A DNA stretch of 38,684 nucleotides from Chloroflexota bacterium (GTDB taxonomy: Bacteria; Chloroflexota; Anaerolineae; Aggregatilineales; J027), in the NCBI GenBank assembly GCA_010092845.1, contig JAADYW010000137.1, positions 1-38,684 on the forward strand, given 5' to 3'. Within the stretch, counting starts at the first letter, position 1; each line of letters opens with the position of its first letter. Below the pieces are notes generated by a model. That model was not told the origin of the DNA and did not search any database. It was given only the letters and a program-made list of their open reading frames with translations. Shown here piece by piece: positions 23,644 to 32,300 of this stretch. The position numbers and the translations under genes are program-made.

Positions 23644-24816
23644 ATGAGTTTGCCCGTTAAGCAGATTATCGCAGACATCAATCACATATGCGAAACAATC
23701 GGCGTTCGGCCGCCGCTGTCGCAAGAGGAATATGAAACGGTCCAGTTTGTCCAAGAACGACTCCAGGGACTTGAGCGTGTATCTGTTAGTGAGCAGCCGT
23801 TTTACAGCGTTGGCCGCATGGCAGCCCGTCTTGGCCCTTCGGGCCTGATCAGTGCGTTGGGGTTGCTACTGGCATCGAATCGTCGACGGTGGCTACGGCT
23901 CCTGGGGCTCTCGCTGGGTGGTATCGCTGCCTGGGGCGCCAATCAGATTCAGCACGGGCATGAGGCAATTTGGGAAACGGTCATGCCGCAGCGACGCAGC
24001 CACAATATTGTCGCACGTATCGCGCCCCAGAAGACGCTCCGCCACAGAGTCGTATTGGTTGCCCGCCTGGATACAGATATCGTACGCTTATCTGGTTTGC
24101 CGCAGTGGCGGACACTGTTTGCCCGCCCGGCCAGCAATCTCGAGAAGCTTAACATCTGGGCTTCGTTTATTCCAGCCACGCTGGGGTGGTCATGGTTGCG
24201 TCGCATCCTGGCGATGGCGGCCATTACGCAGTCTGCCTTGCTGGTTGCAGATGAGGCCGGGCCTTTTGTGCCAGGAGCTAATGCCAATGCTTCTGGGGTG
24301 GCTCTGCTTCTGCGCTTGGCGCAAGAATTGTCTGACCATCCTTTGCACCATACTGAGGTGCTGATTGCCTATACTGGTTGTGATAGCCTGGGTGGTCGTG
24401 GGATGGCTGAACTGGCGAATGAGTATGGTCATGCCTGGCGCAACGCGAAGTGGCTGGTCGTCGAAAGCGTTGGGGCGGGTGAGCTGTGTTGGTTGACTGA
24501 TCCAGCAGGGGCAACGTTGCATCGCTTCCAACCACCACTCGCTGATCGCCTCACGCGCGTGGCGGCCACACAGCCGGAACTGGGTGTGATGGGGCGGCCC
24601 CTGGCTATTCCAGATCCGGCGCGGCCGTTGAAGTCGCGGCAGCTCAATGCAGTTGCCGTGATGGGATATGCTCGGGCCGAGGCTTTCCCGGCCTATTGGC
24701 AGTCAGCCAATGATACTGTCCAACATATCGACAGTGCCACGCTCGAGAAAACCTGGTGGTTTCTGCAGGCTGTTCTAAAGCATATCGACCGAGAGACGAT
24801 ACCTGACGCAAAGTGA
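23644..24816 (+). CDS. M28 peptidase-fold protein lacking the zinc ligands (pseudo-peptidase)
   Basis: 390 residues. After ~60 residues there are one or two membrane helices (about 65-105). The rest follows the M28 aminopeptidase order: HNIVARI, a strand VVLVARLD, GANANASGVALLLRLAQEL, VLIAYTGCDSLGGRG, and AYWQSANDTVQHID. Every metal-site element is altered. The AHxD histidine is Arg141, the DD pair before NASG is Asn213-Ala214, the catalytic EE pair is Cys-Asp, and the final YHT histidine is gone; only Asp143 remains. It is therefore very unlikely to be a zinc peptidase and may be a substrate- or peptidoglycan-binding scaffold. TAAGGA lies nine bases before ATG 23644. The ABC ATPase gene starts seven bases after its stop, suggesting a shared transcript. 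Confidence 0.78.
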   Translation: MSLPVKQIIADINHICETIGVRPPLSQEEYETVQFVQERLQGLERVSVSEQPFYSVGRMAARLGPSGLISALGLLLASNRRRWLRLLGLSLGGIAAWGANQIQHGHEAIWETVMPQRRSHNIVARIAPQKTLRHRVVLVARLDTDIVRLSGLPQWRTLFARPASNLEKLNIWASFIPATLGWSWLRRILAMAAITQSALLVADEAGPFVPGANANASGVALLLRLAQELSDHPLHHTEVLIAYTGCDSLGGRGMAELANEYGHAWRNAKWLVVESVGAGELCWLTDPAGATLHRFQPPLADRLTRVAATQPELGVMGRPLAIPDPARPLKSRQLNAVAVMGYARAEAFPAYWQSANDTVQHIDSATLEKTWWFLQAVLKHIDRETIPDAK

Positions 24817-24823
24817 TGTTGCT

Positions 24824-25750
24824 ATGATCGAGGTCAAGAACCTGGTAAAGCGCTTTGGGGATTTTACCGCCCTTAACAAGATATCCTTCAAGGCTTACGA
24901 AGGTGAGATTCTGGGTTTCCTGGGGCCAAATGGTGCTGGTAAGACAACAACCATGCGTATTTTGACCGGCTATATGCCGCCGACCGCTGGCCAGGCAACC
25001 GTCGCCGGGCATGATGTGTTCTCACAGTCGCTCAGCGTGCGGCGACAGATCGGGTATCTCCCTGAAACAGTGCCACTCTATCCAGATATGACTGTCCGTG
25101 GCTATGTTGAATTCATCGCTGAGCTGCGTGGCGTCCCCGACCGCCGTACCCGTGCCAGGGAAGTTCTGGAGATGGTTGGTATGTCGGAGCGCGCCCGGAG
25201 CCTGATACGGACCATCTCCAAAGGTATGCGCCAACGCGTGGGGTTGGCACAAGCCCTGGTCCATGATCCCCCTGTCTTGATACTTGACGAGCCGACCATC
25301 GGTCTGGATCCGCATCAAGTGGCTGACCTGCGCGATTTCATCCGTAGCCTTGGCAAACAGCGTACCGTGATGTTCAGCACGCACATTCTTTCTGAGGCCG
25401 AGCAGGTATGTGATCGGGTAGTCATCATCAATAACGGCGAAATCGTCGCCACGGGTGCCCCACTCGAACTCCGGCAGAAGCTGGAGGCAAACAGCCGCAT
25501 CTTCGTGCGCATTCAAGGCCGTGCTGGATCCAAGGCTATCGTCAAGATGCTCACCGCGATTAAGGGTGTTCGGCACGTCGCGGAGTATCAAGACGGATTT
25601 CTGGTCACGACCAGCACTAACCAGGAAATACGCCCTCGGCTGGCGGCGGTCTTGATGGAAAACGGGCTTGAGCTCCTAGAACTTCGGCCAATGGCAGTGA
25701 CCCTTGAGGAGATATTCCTCGAGTACACGCAGGGAGATAAGCTGGCATGA
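24824..25750 (+). CDS. ABC transporter ATP-binding protein, GldA-like
   Basis: 308 residues, a full ABC ATPase: Walker A GPNGAGKTT (Lys40), Q-loop region ..IGYLPETVPLY, signature SKGMRQR (~133), Walker B LILDEP (Asp155, catalytic Glu156), D-loop GLDP, and the H-loop histidine in MFSTHILSEAEQVCD. A ~90-residue C-terminal extension is of the type seen in GldA/NatA/CcmA-class exporters. It energises the ABC-2 permease encoded next, whose start overlaps its stop in ATGA. The gene order ATPase - ABC-2 permease - GldG-like - DUF4340-like matches the Gld-type module. In Bacteroidota, GldA/F/G are linked to gliding, but elsewhere the substrate is undefined. Confidence 0.92.
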   Translation: MIEVKNLVKRFGDFTALNKISFKAYEGEILGFLGPNGAGKTTTMRILTGYMPPTAGQATVAGHDVFSQSLSVRRQIGYLPETVPLYPDMTVRGYVEFIAELRGVPDRRTRAREVLEMVGMSERARSLIRTISKGMRQRVGLAQALVHDPPVLILDEPTIGLDPHQVADLRDFIRSLGKQRTVMFSTHILSEAEQVCDRVVIINNGEIVATGAPLELRQKLEANSRIFVRIQGRAGSKAIVKMLTAIKGVRHVAEYQDGFLVTTSTNQEIRPRLAAVLMENGLELLELRPMAVTLEEIFLEYTQGDKLA

Positions 25751-26517
25751 GGAATTCGTGGACAATCTTCAAACGTGAACTCCGGCAATACTTCGTATCT
25801 CCCATTGCGTATATGGTCGCGTTCGCGGTGCTGGTGTTGCTGGGACTGAGCTTCAACACGGATCTGGACTATCGCGTTTCTAATCTGCTGCCACCGGAAG
25901 GGACGCTGGTTCTCAGTACATTCGCTTTTCTGATGGTCTTCTTTGCACCGCTCTTGACAATGCGCCTGTTTGCCGAGGAGGCTCGCGAAGGTACTCTGGA
26001 GCTAATGATGAGCATGCCTATCCGGGATGTAGACCTGGTATTGGGTAAGTTCTTCGGCGCCTGGGCATTCTATACCGTGATCTTGGCCCTAACGTCCGTC
26101 TACCAGATCGCATTACTTTGGGTGACCAACTGGGATGCCGATCCGGGCGTGTTGCGCGCCCGCCTGGATACGGGCGAAGTTATCGCGGCCTATATTGGGA
26201 TCTGGCTCTATGGGGGCGCGACCATCTCGATTGGTCTTTTCTTCTCGGCAGTCACAGAAAACCAGATCATCGCGGGCTTCTTGAGTATGGCGGTACTGCT
26301 TATGCTGTGGGTGGGCGATATCGCCGGTTTGGTACCTGCATCCATCCTCAGTACAGATGTTGTCGAGTCGTTGCGTGTTATTAGCCTCCAATCACACTAT
26401 TCATCGTCATTCTTGCGTGGCCTGATCGTCATGGAAGACGTGTATTTCTATATCGCCTTGATTGTCGTGGTTTTGTTCATGACGACTCGCCTGGTCGAGT
26501 CACGGAGGTGGCGCTAG
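25747..26517 (+). CDS. ABC-2 type permease, GldF-like
   Basis: 256 residues with six hydrophobic helices. The N terminus (NSWTIFKRELRQYFVSPIAYMV) has the short amphipathic lead-in common to ABC-2 permeases. The cytosolic loop RLFAEEAREGTLELMMSMPI..DVDLVLGKFF is the characteristic coupling segment that contacts the ATPase. Helices with polar/glycine faces follow and the chain ends in VLFMTTRLVESRRWR. It probably dimerises and forms the membrane channel with the upstream ATPase. It starts in a four-base overlap with the ATPase gene; the GldG-like gene starts three bases after its stop. Confidence 0.9.
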   Translation: MRNSWTIFKRELRQYFVSPIAYMVAFAVLVLLGLSFNTDLDYRVSNLLPPEGTLVLSTFAFLMVFFAPLLTMRLFAEEAREGTLELMMSMPIRDVDLVLGKFFGAWAFYTVILALTSVYQIALLWVTNWDADPGVLRARLDTGEVIAAYIGIWLYGGATISIGLFFSAVTENQIIAGFLSMAVLLMLWVGDIAGLVPASILSTDVVESLRVISLQSHYSSSFLRGLIVMEDVYFYIALIVVVLFMTTRLVESRRWR

Positions 26518-26520
26518 CCC

Positions 26521-28248
26521 ATGGATGCCTTGCGACGGTTCCTGCCGAATCTGACAACTAACAAGTTGGTCCGTTGGGGGGCAATTGGTGGCGCGTTCGC
26601 ATTACTCTTCGCGCTGGTGATTTTCCTGTCCGAAGGCGAGCTTAGTGGCCTTGGTTTCGGCTTCCTGATCATCGGAGTCCTGGGGCTTGGCGCCTGGGTG
26701 CTGATTGCCCCTGAGGAGCTGCGCGATTGGCTGAGTGGGCGCCAGGTGTATTATGGCACCGGGACGGTGGTCCTCATTGTCGTCGTCATCGCCGTGGCTG
26801 TGACGGGCTACGCTTTCGCGCAGCGACAGAACGCCATCACCGACCTGACCGAGTTCAACCTCTTCACCATCAGCGAGCCTTCACGAGAGGCTGTCGAGCA
26901 ACTGGGCAATCGCATGGCCGGCACTGGCTTTGAGGCCCGGATCATCGGATTCTATGCACGCGACGAATTGCGCGAGCGGAAATCGGCCGAGTTTCTCCTG
27001 CGTCAGTTCGTTGAAGAAGCAGATGGCTGGTTGGAACTGGAGTTTGTCGATCCAGAAGCACAACCCCAAATTGCGCGGCAATATGGCTATGGGGCGGTGT
27101 CGGTTAGAGGGGGCACCGGCAGCGGCCCGGTTTATCTGGGGCTCTTCAGTCCTGATGGCCAGCTTGTCACTGTCGAGCCAATCGGTAGTCCCGGTGAGCG
27201 AAATGTGGCTACAGCGATGCTTCGGGTCGCGGTGGCGGGACAGTTCAAAGTCTACTTCGTTCGCGGTCACCTGGAATATGATCCGGAACTACCCACCGAC
27301 ATCGGCCTTTCGGGGGCGGCGACCGTCTTACCTGAGGTCGGGATCAATATAGAGCTGCTCGACTTGCCGGTCGTTGATGAAATCCCGCCTGATGCTACCG
27401 CAATTGTGATAGCTGGAGCTCAGACGCCGTTTTCTCAGGCTGATGTCGATAAGATTGATGCCTATATTCAGCGGGGAGGTCGCATGCTGGTGCTGGCTGA
27501 CCCACCGTACATTGATGGCCGCATTGATGCCAGCATTGGTACCAATACATTTCTCCTTGAGGACAGTCCGTTCAATCGTTATCTATGGAATGAATTTGGC
27601 GTGCGCCTCCAGGAATCAATCGTTGCTGATAGCGGCAGCTCTGTACAGAACGAGTTTAATCTTGTACCAGGCGCCAATCCGGTGATTGAGGTTACAAGTG
27701 GATTGGATCAGGTGCCGATCATCATGCCGCTTGTCCGCTCGGTCGAGGTGGTCGAAACACCTGAACCAGAGACGAATCAGGCTGCCTATAGGCGTGATGT
27801 GATGCTTTTCACCACCCAGGAAGCCTTCGGCGAACGGACATTGCAGGTCATCGATCTGGCCAATCTGGCTAGCTATGATGAAGGCGAAGATATCGCGGGG
27901 CCGCTTGCTCTGGGCGTGGCTGTGCGGCGCGTCAATGAGACGGAGCTGGATATCCAACCTCGGGTGGTGATTATAGGAGATACCGATTGGTTGACCAATC
28001 TGTTCATTGCACCTGAAGATGGCTCGAGCGGCGTTGCGGGTAATATCTTGCTATGGAACAACATCGTTGAATGGCTAACGCGCTATTCGGAAATCGCCAC
28101 CATTCAGTCAGCGAATCGCCCGGATCTGCTGCCGCTGGTATTGACGGACCAGCAGCAAAGCCGGATCCAGTTTGCCACCCTGGTCTTGTTGCCCGGGGCG
28201 GTATTGGGACTGGGCTTGATCGTCTGGGGTATACGCCGACGGCATTAG
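26521..28248 (+). CDS. GldG-like ABC auxiliary membrane protein
   Basis: 575 residues. Two or three N-terminal helices (about residues 18-55 and 75-98), a large extracytoplasmic domain (~100-545) and a single C-terminal helix ending in basic residues (GIRRRH). The soluble part has the family pattern of ABC-associated auxiliary (GldG/ABC_transp_aux-type) proteins: ITDLTEFNLFTISEPSREAVEQL, LLRQFVEEADGWLELEFVDP, then TAIVIAGAQTPFSQADVDKIDAYIQRGGRMLVL. The domain is thought to act in an envelope-associated complex, not as a periplasmic binding protein in the classical sense. Substrate unknown. It is separated from the DUF4340-like gene by 113 bases, in which an imperfect seven-base hairpin (28283-28313) but no obvious terminator or promoter is seen. 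Confidence 0.85.
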   Translation: MDALRRFLPNLTTNKLVRWGAIGGAFALLFALVIFLSEGELSGLGFGFLIIGVLGLGAWVLIAPEELRDWLSGRQVYYGTGTVVLIVVVIAVAVTGYAFAQRQNAITDLTEFNLFTISEPSREAVEQLGNRMAGTGFEARIIGFYARDELRERKSAEFLLRQFVEEADGWLELEFVDPEAQPQIARQYGYGAVSVRGGTGSGPVYLGLFSPDGQLVTVEPIGSPGERNVATAMLRVAVAGQFKVYFVRGHLEYDPELPTDIGLSGAATVLPEVGINIELLDLPVVDEIPPDATAIVIAGAQTPFSQADVDKIDAYIQRGGRMLVLADPPYIDGRIDASIGTNTFLLEDSPFNRYLWNEFGVRLQESIVADSGSSVQNEFNLVPGANPVIEVTSGLDQVPIIMPLVRSVEVVETPEPETNQAAYRRDVMLFTTQEAFGERTLQVIDLANLASYDEGEDIAGPLALGVAVRRVNETELDIQPRVVIIGDTDWLTNLFIAPEDGSSGVAGNILLWNNIVEWLTRYSEIATIQSANRPDLLPLVLTDQQQSRIQFATLVLLPGAVLGLGLIVWGIRRRH

Positions 28249-28361
28249 AACTATGTACGAAGACCTGCGGCGAGGAAATATTCTTGCCCCATAGGACATC
28301 AGATTAGGGCAAGGTCTGGGCGCAAGATGAGAGAGCAATTAAAAGGGGTTAAGTCCTTGTA

Positions 28362-29030
28362 ATGTTTAAACAAAATTCTGAGAATCGTGCTTTAATATAT
28401 AATATACTATTGGCAGTTTTCGCGATTCTCATGGTGGTGCTCGTTCTGTTTCAAGGTCCCCCACCACCAGCTCAGACTTCCGCAATTGCAACTTCATCTG
28501 TCGATCAGACGTATGAGGTTCTGGGGGTGACTCCCGCTCAGATTAAGTGGTACGTGATTCGTGCTAACGATGTTGAGCAGACAGTCGAACTCGAACGGGA
28601 CGGAAGTGGTGGTTGGTCTCGACGCGGGACGTCGCAGGAAATGGTTGATGTTCAACTCGCTGAATTTGGCGCACAAGTTCTAGCGAGTTTTCGGGTGCAA
28701 AGGCTCGTCCAGTTTGGGCCTGATGATTCTCTGGTCCAGTACGGCCTTACCGCATCACCACAATATGTGGTCAGTTTTGGTGTTGAAGCATATAATGGTG
28801 CCGACATTGAGACATTTACCATGTATTTTGGCACGTTGACACCCGACCAGCAGGAGTATTACACTGTGTTTGTAGATGAAACTGGCCCTGGGCAACCACG
28901 TCGCCAGGGTGAGTGGGTCTATCTCATCGAAGCCGGTTACGTTAATGCACTGGTCAACCTTATGTCAACCATTCTTGACGGCCAGACACCACCCGAACAG
29001 TTAACACCGACGCTGGAGTCGGTGCCATAA
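28362..29030 (+). CDS. DUF4340-like membrane-anchored protein
   Basis: 222 residues. A membrane helix at residues ~12-32 (IYNILLAVFAILMVVLVLF) is followed by an extracytoplasmic domain with the features of DUF4340: PAQIKWYVI, W..R......VD......A.VLASFRVQRLV, a YGL..SPQYVV segment and FGTLTPDQQEYYTVF. Such proteins commonly follow GldG-like genes, so it is probably the last component of the same ABC-linked envelope complex. The length is at the short end for the family, covering a single repeat. The lead-in from 28320 to ~28430 is noticeably A+T-rich compared with neighbours. AAGGGG about a dozen bases before ATG 28362 is a loose ribosome site. Confidence 0.72.
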   Translation: MFKQNSENRALIYNILLAVFAILMVVLVLFQGPPPPAQTSAIATSSVDQTYEVLGVTPAQIKWYVIRANDVEQTVELERDGSGGWSRRGTSQEMVDVQLAEFGAQVLASFRVQRLVQFGPDDSLVQYGLTASPQYVVSFGVEAYNGADIETFTMYFGTLTPDQQEYYTVFVDETGPGQPRRQGEWVYLIEAGYVNALVNLMSTILDGQTPPEQLTPTLESVP

Positions 29031-29071
29031 CCATGACCTGGGTGTACTAGCCACGCTGCTTGTGTTCTGGC

Positions 29072-29102
29072 CCTACCCCCCTCGTCGTGGTAGGTTTTTT
29101 TT
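29072..29102 (+). terminator. Rho-independent terminator after the ABC module
   Basis: A six-base stem (CCTACC / GGTAGG) closes an 11-base loop and is followed directly by eight T residues (29095-29102). It lies 41 bases after the DUF4340-like stop and isolates the ABC operon from the sigma factor gene. Confidence 0.8.
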
Positions 29103-29160
29103 CTTATTAGGTCCGTTCAATAAAGCCGGACTATAGAGGGAGGTTAATCGTAGTATCAGT

Positions 29161-30435
29161 ATGACTGTACAGACGATGACAATGGATCAGACGGTAGGAA
29201 CGATGAACGAATTGACGACAATCCAGCAGCAACTGGTGACGATTGCTGAAGAAAACGGCTTTGTCACCTATGATGACATCTTCAAGCTGCTTCCTGCCTT
29301 GCGCAACGAAGAGGAATTGCTGGAACAACTGACAGATGAACTCAACGAGCTTGACATCACTGTCGTCGAAGCGCCGTCTGTAGATGAGTCCGAGGAATCG
29401 GACGAAGTGAACATAGATATCCGTGCGCTGGAAGAACTCCTGCCAGATGAGAACCAGACGCGCGTTGAGATGACGTTGTTGACGCCCAACCTGCTGAAGG
29501 ATGCTGGTTACCAGCAGGCCATTGATGCTGATGATGTTGTTGGGCTCTACCTCAAAGAAGCTGGCCACATTCCTTTGCTCACGGCTGAGGAAGAAGTCTC
29601 GCTGGCCAAGCGCATGGAAGCGGCCGAATTCGCTGAAGCTCAGCTGGCCGAATATGGCGAAGAGCTGGACTTCGATACCCGCGATCGTTTGGCGCTGATC
29701 ATTGAGGATGGCATGCTCGCTCGCGAGCATCTTATCCGGGCGAATTCTCGTCTGGTGATTAGTGTGGCCAAGAAGTTTGTTGGCCGGGGTGTTCCATTCC
29801 TGGACCTGATCCAGGAGGGGAATATTGGGCTAATCCGTGCAGTGCGCAAATTCGAGTACCAGCGCAAGCACAAATTCAGCACCTATGCAACCTGGTGGAT
29901 ACGCCAGGCGGTCAGCCGTGCAGTTGCCGATCAAGGCCGCACGATTCGTGTGCCGGTGCATATGGGTGATCAGCTGAACAAGATGCGGCGTGTATCCCTT
30001 GACCTCCAGCAATCGCTGGGGCGGGAAGCTACCCCCGAAGAGATTGCGGAGCGCATGGAAACCACACCGGAGAAGGTTCATCAGTTGATCGAGATCTCCC
30101 GGCGGCCGATGAGCCTGGATACGCCCATCGACGAAGAAGGCGACACCGATCTGGGTGACTTCATTGAAGATACCGCCAGCCCGGCCCCAGATGAGCTGAC
30201 GATGCAGAACCTATTGCGTGAACAGCTTGAACAGGTACTGGCCCGCTTGCCGGATCGCGAGGCGCACATTCTGCGGCTACGCTATGGTCTGGAAGACGGC
30301 GAAACACACACCCTGGAAGAGGTCGGCAAGCAGATTGGTGTCACGCGCGAGCGCGTCCGGCAGTTGGAGGCTCAGGCACTGAACCGCTTACGGCGATCAT
30401 CTGCCCACATGCTCTTGATTGACTACCTGCGCTAA
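29161..30435 (+). CDS. rpoD: RNA polymerase sigma factor, RpoD/SigA type
   Basis: 424 residues, sigma70 family. A region 1.1-like N-terminal segment (~20-75: [14 protein letters not shown]), an acidic linker, region 1.2 ([29 protein letters not shown]), region 2 with core-binding [20 protein letters not shown] and promoter-melting [16 protein letters not shown], region 3 and region 4 ([30 protein letters not shown]) are all present. The linker between regions 1.2 and 2 is short, as in many non-proteobacterial principal sigma factors. It is either the housekeeping factor or a close group-2 paralog; the window cannot tell. ATG 29161 has a GGGAGG 16 bases upstream (long spacing); ATG 29203, preceded by GTAGGA, is a plausible alternative start that keeps region 1.1. 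Confidence 0.92.
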   Translation: MTVQTMTMDQTVGTMNELTTIQQQLVTIAEENGFVTYDDIFKLLPALRNEEELLEQLTDELNELDITVVEAPSVDESEESDEVNIDIRALEELLPDENQTRVEMTLLTPNLLKDAGYQQAIDADDVVGLYLKEAGHIPLLTAEEEVSLAKRMEAAEFAEAQLAEYGEELDFDTRDRLALIIEDGMLAREHLIRANSRLVISVAKKFVGRGVPFLDLIQEGNIGLIRAVRKFEYQRKHKFSTYATWWIRQAVSRAVADQGRTIRVPVHMGDQLNKMRRVSLDLQQSLGREATPEEIAERMETTPEKVHQLIEISRRPMSLDTPIDEEGDTDLGDFIEDTASPAPDELTMQNLLREQLEQVLARLPDREAHILRLRYGLEDGETHTLEEVGKQIGVTRERVRQLEAQALNRLRRSSAHMLLIDYLR

Positions 30436-30498
30436 ATCGCTTAAAGTTGGAGCATTGTCCGGGTGTCCTGAGCGACCCGCCAGTCTGCGGTGGAAACA

Positions 30499-31308
30499 AT
30501 GCGAGCACAACTTGGCCAAACCCCTATCATCTGGCCGCTGCTCCTCGTAGCAGCCGGCCTGCTTTTACTTTTGAGCAATTTCATGCTGATCTCGCTCAAT
30601 GTACTGGAGTTCTGGCCAATTGTGCTCATTTTGATTGGGATTCAGTTGCTATGGCGGGGAGACCTGGCACCCAGCTGGCAGGCCCAGCGCTTTGGCATTA
30701 CCCGGGGCAGTGTCCAGTCGGGCAACCTCGAGGTTAGTAGTGGCGAAATCGATGTCAAGTTGCGGGCGTCACGCCGCGCCGACCGTCTGATCACCGGGCT
30801 ATATACTGCGCGTTCACGGCCCGCGTTGGTGGTGCGCAACAACCGCGCCGCATTGTCTATGCGGCGTGGAAATACATGGCTATTCTCATTTGCCGATTGG
30901 GAGATGAATATCGCCCGTGATCTTCACTGGTCTTTGCTCGTCAGCGCGCATCTGGGTCAGATCGATGCTGACCTACGTGATGTCACCATCAATCAGGCTT
31001 TCATTGCTTCGGGCATTGGCGACGTGCGGGTCGTTTGTCCGCTGCAGGTGACGGGACCACTGTTCATGCGCTCCACGTTTGGTGATGTCCGGCTCGCGAT
31101 TCCGCAGGGCGTACCGGCGATAATCCACATCCAGGCCGGCCCGCTCTGCCGGATCATCCGACACTCCCAGCGATTCTTGGAGCAACCTGACCGCGCAATC
31201 GTGACTGACACCTACGATCCTGATGCACCGGCGCTCAACATCACGGTTTCCAGTACTTTTGGGAATATTCACTTGATTACCGCACCAGCGTCGCCTTCCT
31301 CGCAGTAA
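30499..31308 (+). CDS. LiaF-like membrane protein
   Basis: 269 residues. Two N-terminal hydrophobic helices (about residues 9-28 and 34-53: IIWPLLLVAAGLLLLL and LNVLEFWPIVLILIGIQLLW) have the Trp-Pro pattern of the LiaI/LiaF transmembrane region. A strand-rich C-terminal domain contains the repeated module SGIGDVRVVCP...FMRSTFGDVRLAIPQGVPA, typical of cell-wall-stress (LiaF C-terminal) domains. In Firmicutes, LiaF dampens the LiaSR envelope-stress response. No partner kinase/regulator pair is adjacent here, so the regulatory role is inferred. ATG 30499 has GGTGGA five bases upstream; GTG 30490 would add three residues. It follows the sigma factor gene by ~60 bases with no visible terminator, so read-through is possible. 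Confidence 0.72.
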   Translation: MRAQLGQTPIIWPLLLVAAGLLLLLSNFMLISLNVLEFWPIVLILIGIQLLWRGDLAPSWQAQRFGITRGSVQSGNLEVSSGEIDVKLRASRRADRLITGLYTARSRPALVVRNNRAALSMRRGNTWLFSFADWEMNIARDLHWSLLVSAHLGQIDADLRDVTINQAFIASGIGDVRVVCPLQVTGPLFMRSTFGDVRLAIPQGVPAIIHIQAGPLCRIIRHSQRFLEQPDRAIVTDTYDPDAPALNITVSSTFGNIHLITAPASPSSQ

Positions 31309-31449
31309 TCCCTGATGTTCCAGCCCAATCTGGTCCTGATGTCTTATGTGACCACTCCTTACCTGAAAAATGTGCAGTTGTGGTACACTCTACCCCTGTG
31401 ATGCTTGGTTATGCCGGCGATTCACATGCAATAAGGCAAAGGACTTCCG

Positions 31450-31812
31450 ATGGCAAAGCTGCTGGTAATCGATGACGAAACAGCGACTGTCGAAATGCTG
31501 TCAACTTACCTGCAATTGAAGGGTTATGAGACGGCGGGTGCCTATACGGGCCAGGATGGTCTGGTGATCGCCAGACGCGAGCAACCGGCGCTTATTATCC
31601 TGGACCTGATGATGCCGTTTATGGACGGCTACGATGTATGCCGCCAGATTCGTTCGGATCCCAGCCTGAAAGACCTGCCTATCGTCATTGTCTCGGCCCG
31701 TACTGACCAGAAGTCGATTGATCGGGCGATGGCCGCCGGGGCAAATGCTTATCTCACCAAGCCGCTCGATTTTTCGCAATTGATTGCCCATATCAGCCAG
31801 CTGATCAGTTAA
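31450..31812 (+). CDS. Stand-alone response regulator receiver domain
   Basis: 120 residues, a CheY-like receiver with no output domain. The acidic pair Asp8-Asp9, phospho-acceptor Asp52 (ILDLMMP), Ser82 (VSAR) and Lys104 (TKP) are all present, so it should be phosphorylatable. It presumably acts by protein contact within a phosphorelay or by binding a target. No histidine kinase is encoded nearby. AAAGGA seven bases upstream of ATG 31450 supports the start. A -10-like TACACT lies at 31384-31389 but its -35 is poor. Confidence 0.88.
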   Translation: MAKLLVIDDETATVEMLSTYLQLKGYETAGAYTGQDGLVIARREQPALIILDLMMPFMDGYDVCRQIRSDPSLKDLPIVIVSARTDQKSIDRAMAAGANAYLTKPLDFSQLIAHISQLIS

Positions 31813-31865
31813 GGTCTGCCCTGATAATCCAGGTCACAGCATTACGGTTTCAGATTATTTCAGGC

Positions 31866-31871
31866 TATACT
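31866..31871 (+). promoter_or_regulatory. Possible promoter of the second receiver gene
   Basis: -10 TATACT at 31866-31871 with a weak -35 TTACGG 18 bases upstream (31842-31847). It lies ~50 bases before ATG 31921, in the 108-base gap after the first receiver gene. Confidence 0.35.
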
Positions 31872-31920
31872 GTGGAGGGGGACCAGGGTAAGCCATGTAC
31901 TCAACAGGGAGAAGTGAATT

Positions 31921-32286
31921 ATGGCGCGTATCCTCGTTGTTGACGATTTGTCAGATATGCGTACCCTTCTAGGGCTCACACTTAGACGCAACAAATGGGA
32001 AGTGCTCGAAGCGCGTAATGGTGTCGAAGCGCTTGATGTTGCCCGTAGTGAGATGCCAGACGCCATCTTGATGGACTATGATATGCCCAAGATGAATGGA
32101 CTAGAGGCCTGCGAGAAGTTGACGGAAGACCCCGAAACGGCGCATATTCCGGTGATCATCTATACCGGATATAGTGCCTCCCATGTCCGGGATGATGCCC
32201 TCAATGCAGGGGCAAAATCATTCTTGTTGAAACCGATCACGCCCAGCAAATTGCGCGAGGAGATCCAGCGACTGTTGCCTTCCTGA
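31921..32286 (+). CDS. Stand-alone response regulator receiver domain
   Basis: 121 residues, a second CheY-like receiver. It keeps Asp8-Asp9, phospho-acceptor Asp52 (LMDYDMPKMNG), the switch Thr in IIYTGYS and Lys in LLKP. It is about 35% similar by eye to the preceding receiver but clearly a different subfamily, with MDYDMP in place of LDLMMP. There is no output domain or adjacent kinase. AGGGAG ten bases before ATG 31921 is the ribosome site. It converges on the PBP1A gene with a nine-base gap. Confidence 0.88.
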   Translation: MARILVVDDLSDMRTLLGLTLRRNKWEVLEARNGVEALDVARSEMPDAILMDYDMPKMNGLEACEKLTEDPETAHIPVIIYTGYSASHVRDDALNAGAKSFLLKPITPSKLREEIQRLLPS

Positions 32287-32300
32287 GCGCTATCCTCAGG
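32282..32300. terminator. Hairpin spanning the stop codons of two convergent genes
   Basis: A six-base stem (CCTGAG / CTCAGG) with a seven-base loop contains the TGA stops of the receiver gene and of the PBP1A gene, one in each arm. No T-run follows in either direction, so any termination would be weak. Confidence 0.3.

Noticed and set aside
23644-24816. Calling this an active M28 aminopeptidase
   Set aside because: Four of the five metal or catalytic positions are replaced, so only the fold is supported.
28283-28313. Seven-base inverted repeat (CTTGCCC / GGGCAAG) between the GldG-like and DUF4340-like genes
   Set aside because: The loop is 17 bases and there is no T-run. It is too weak to call a terminator.
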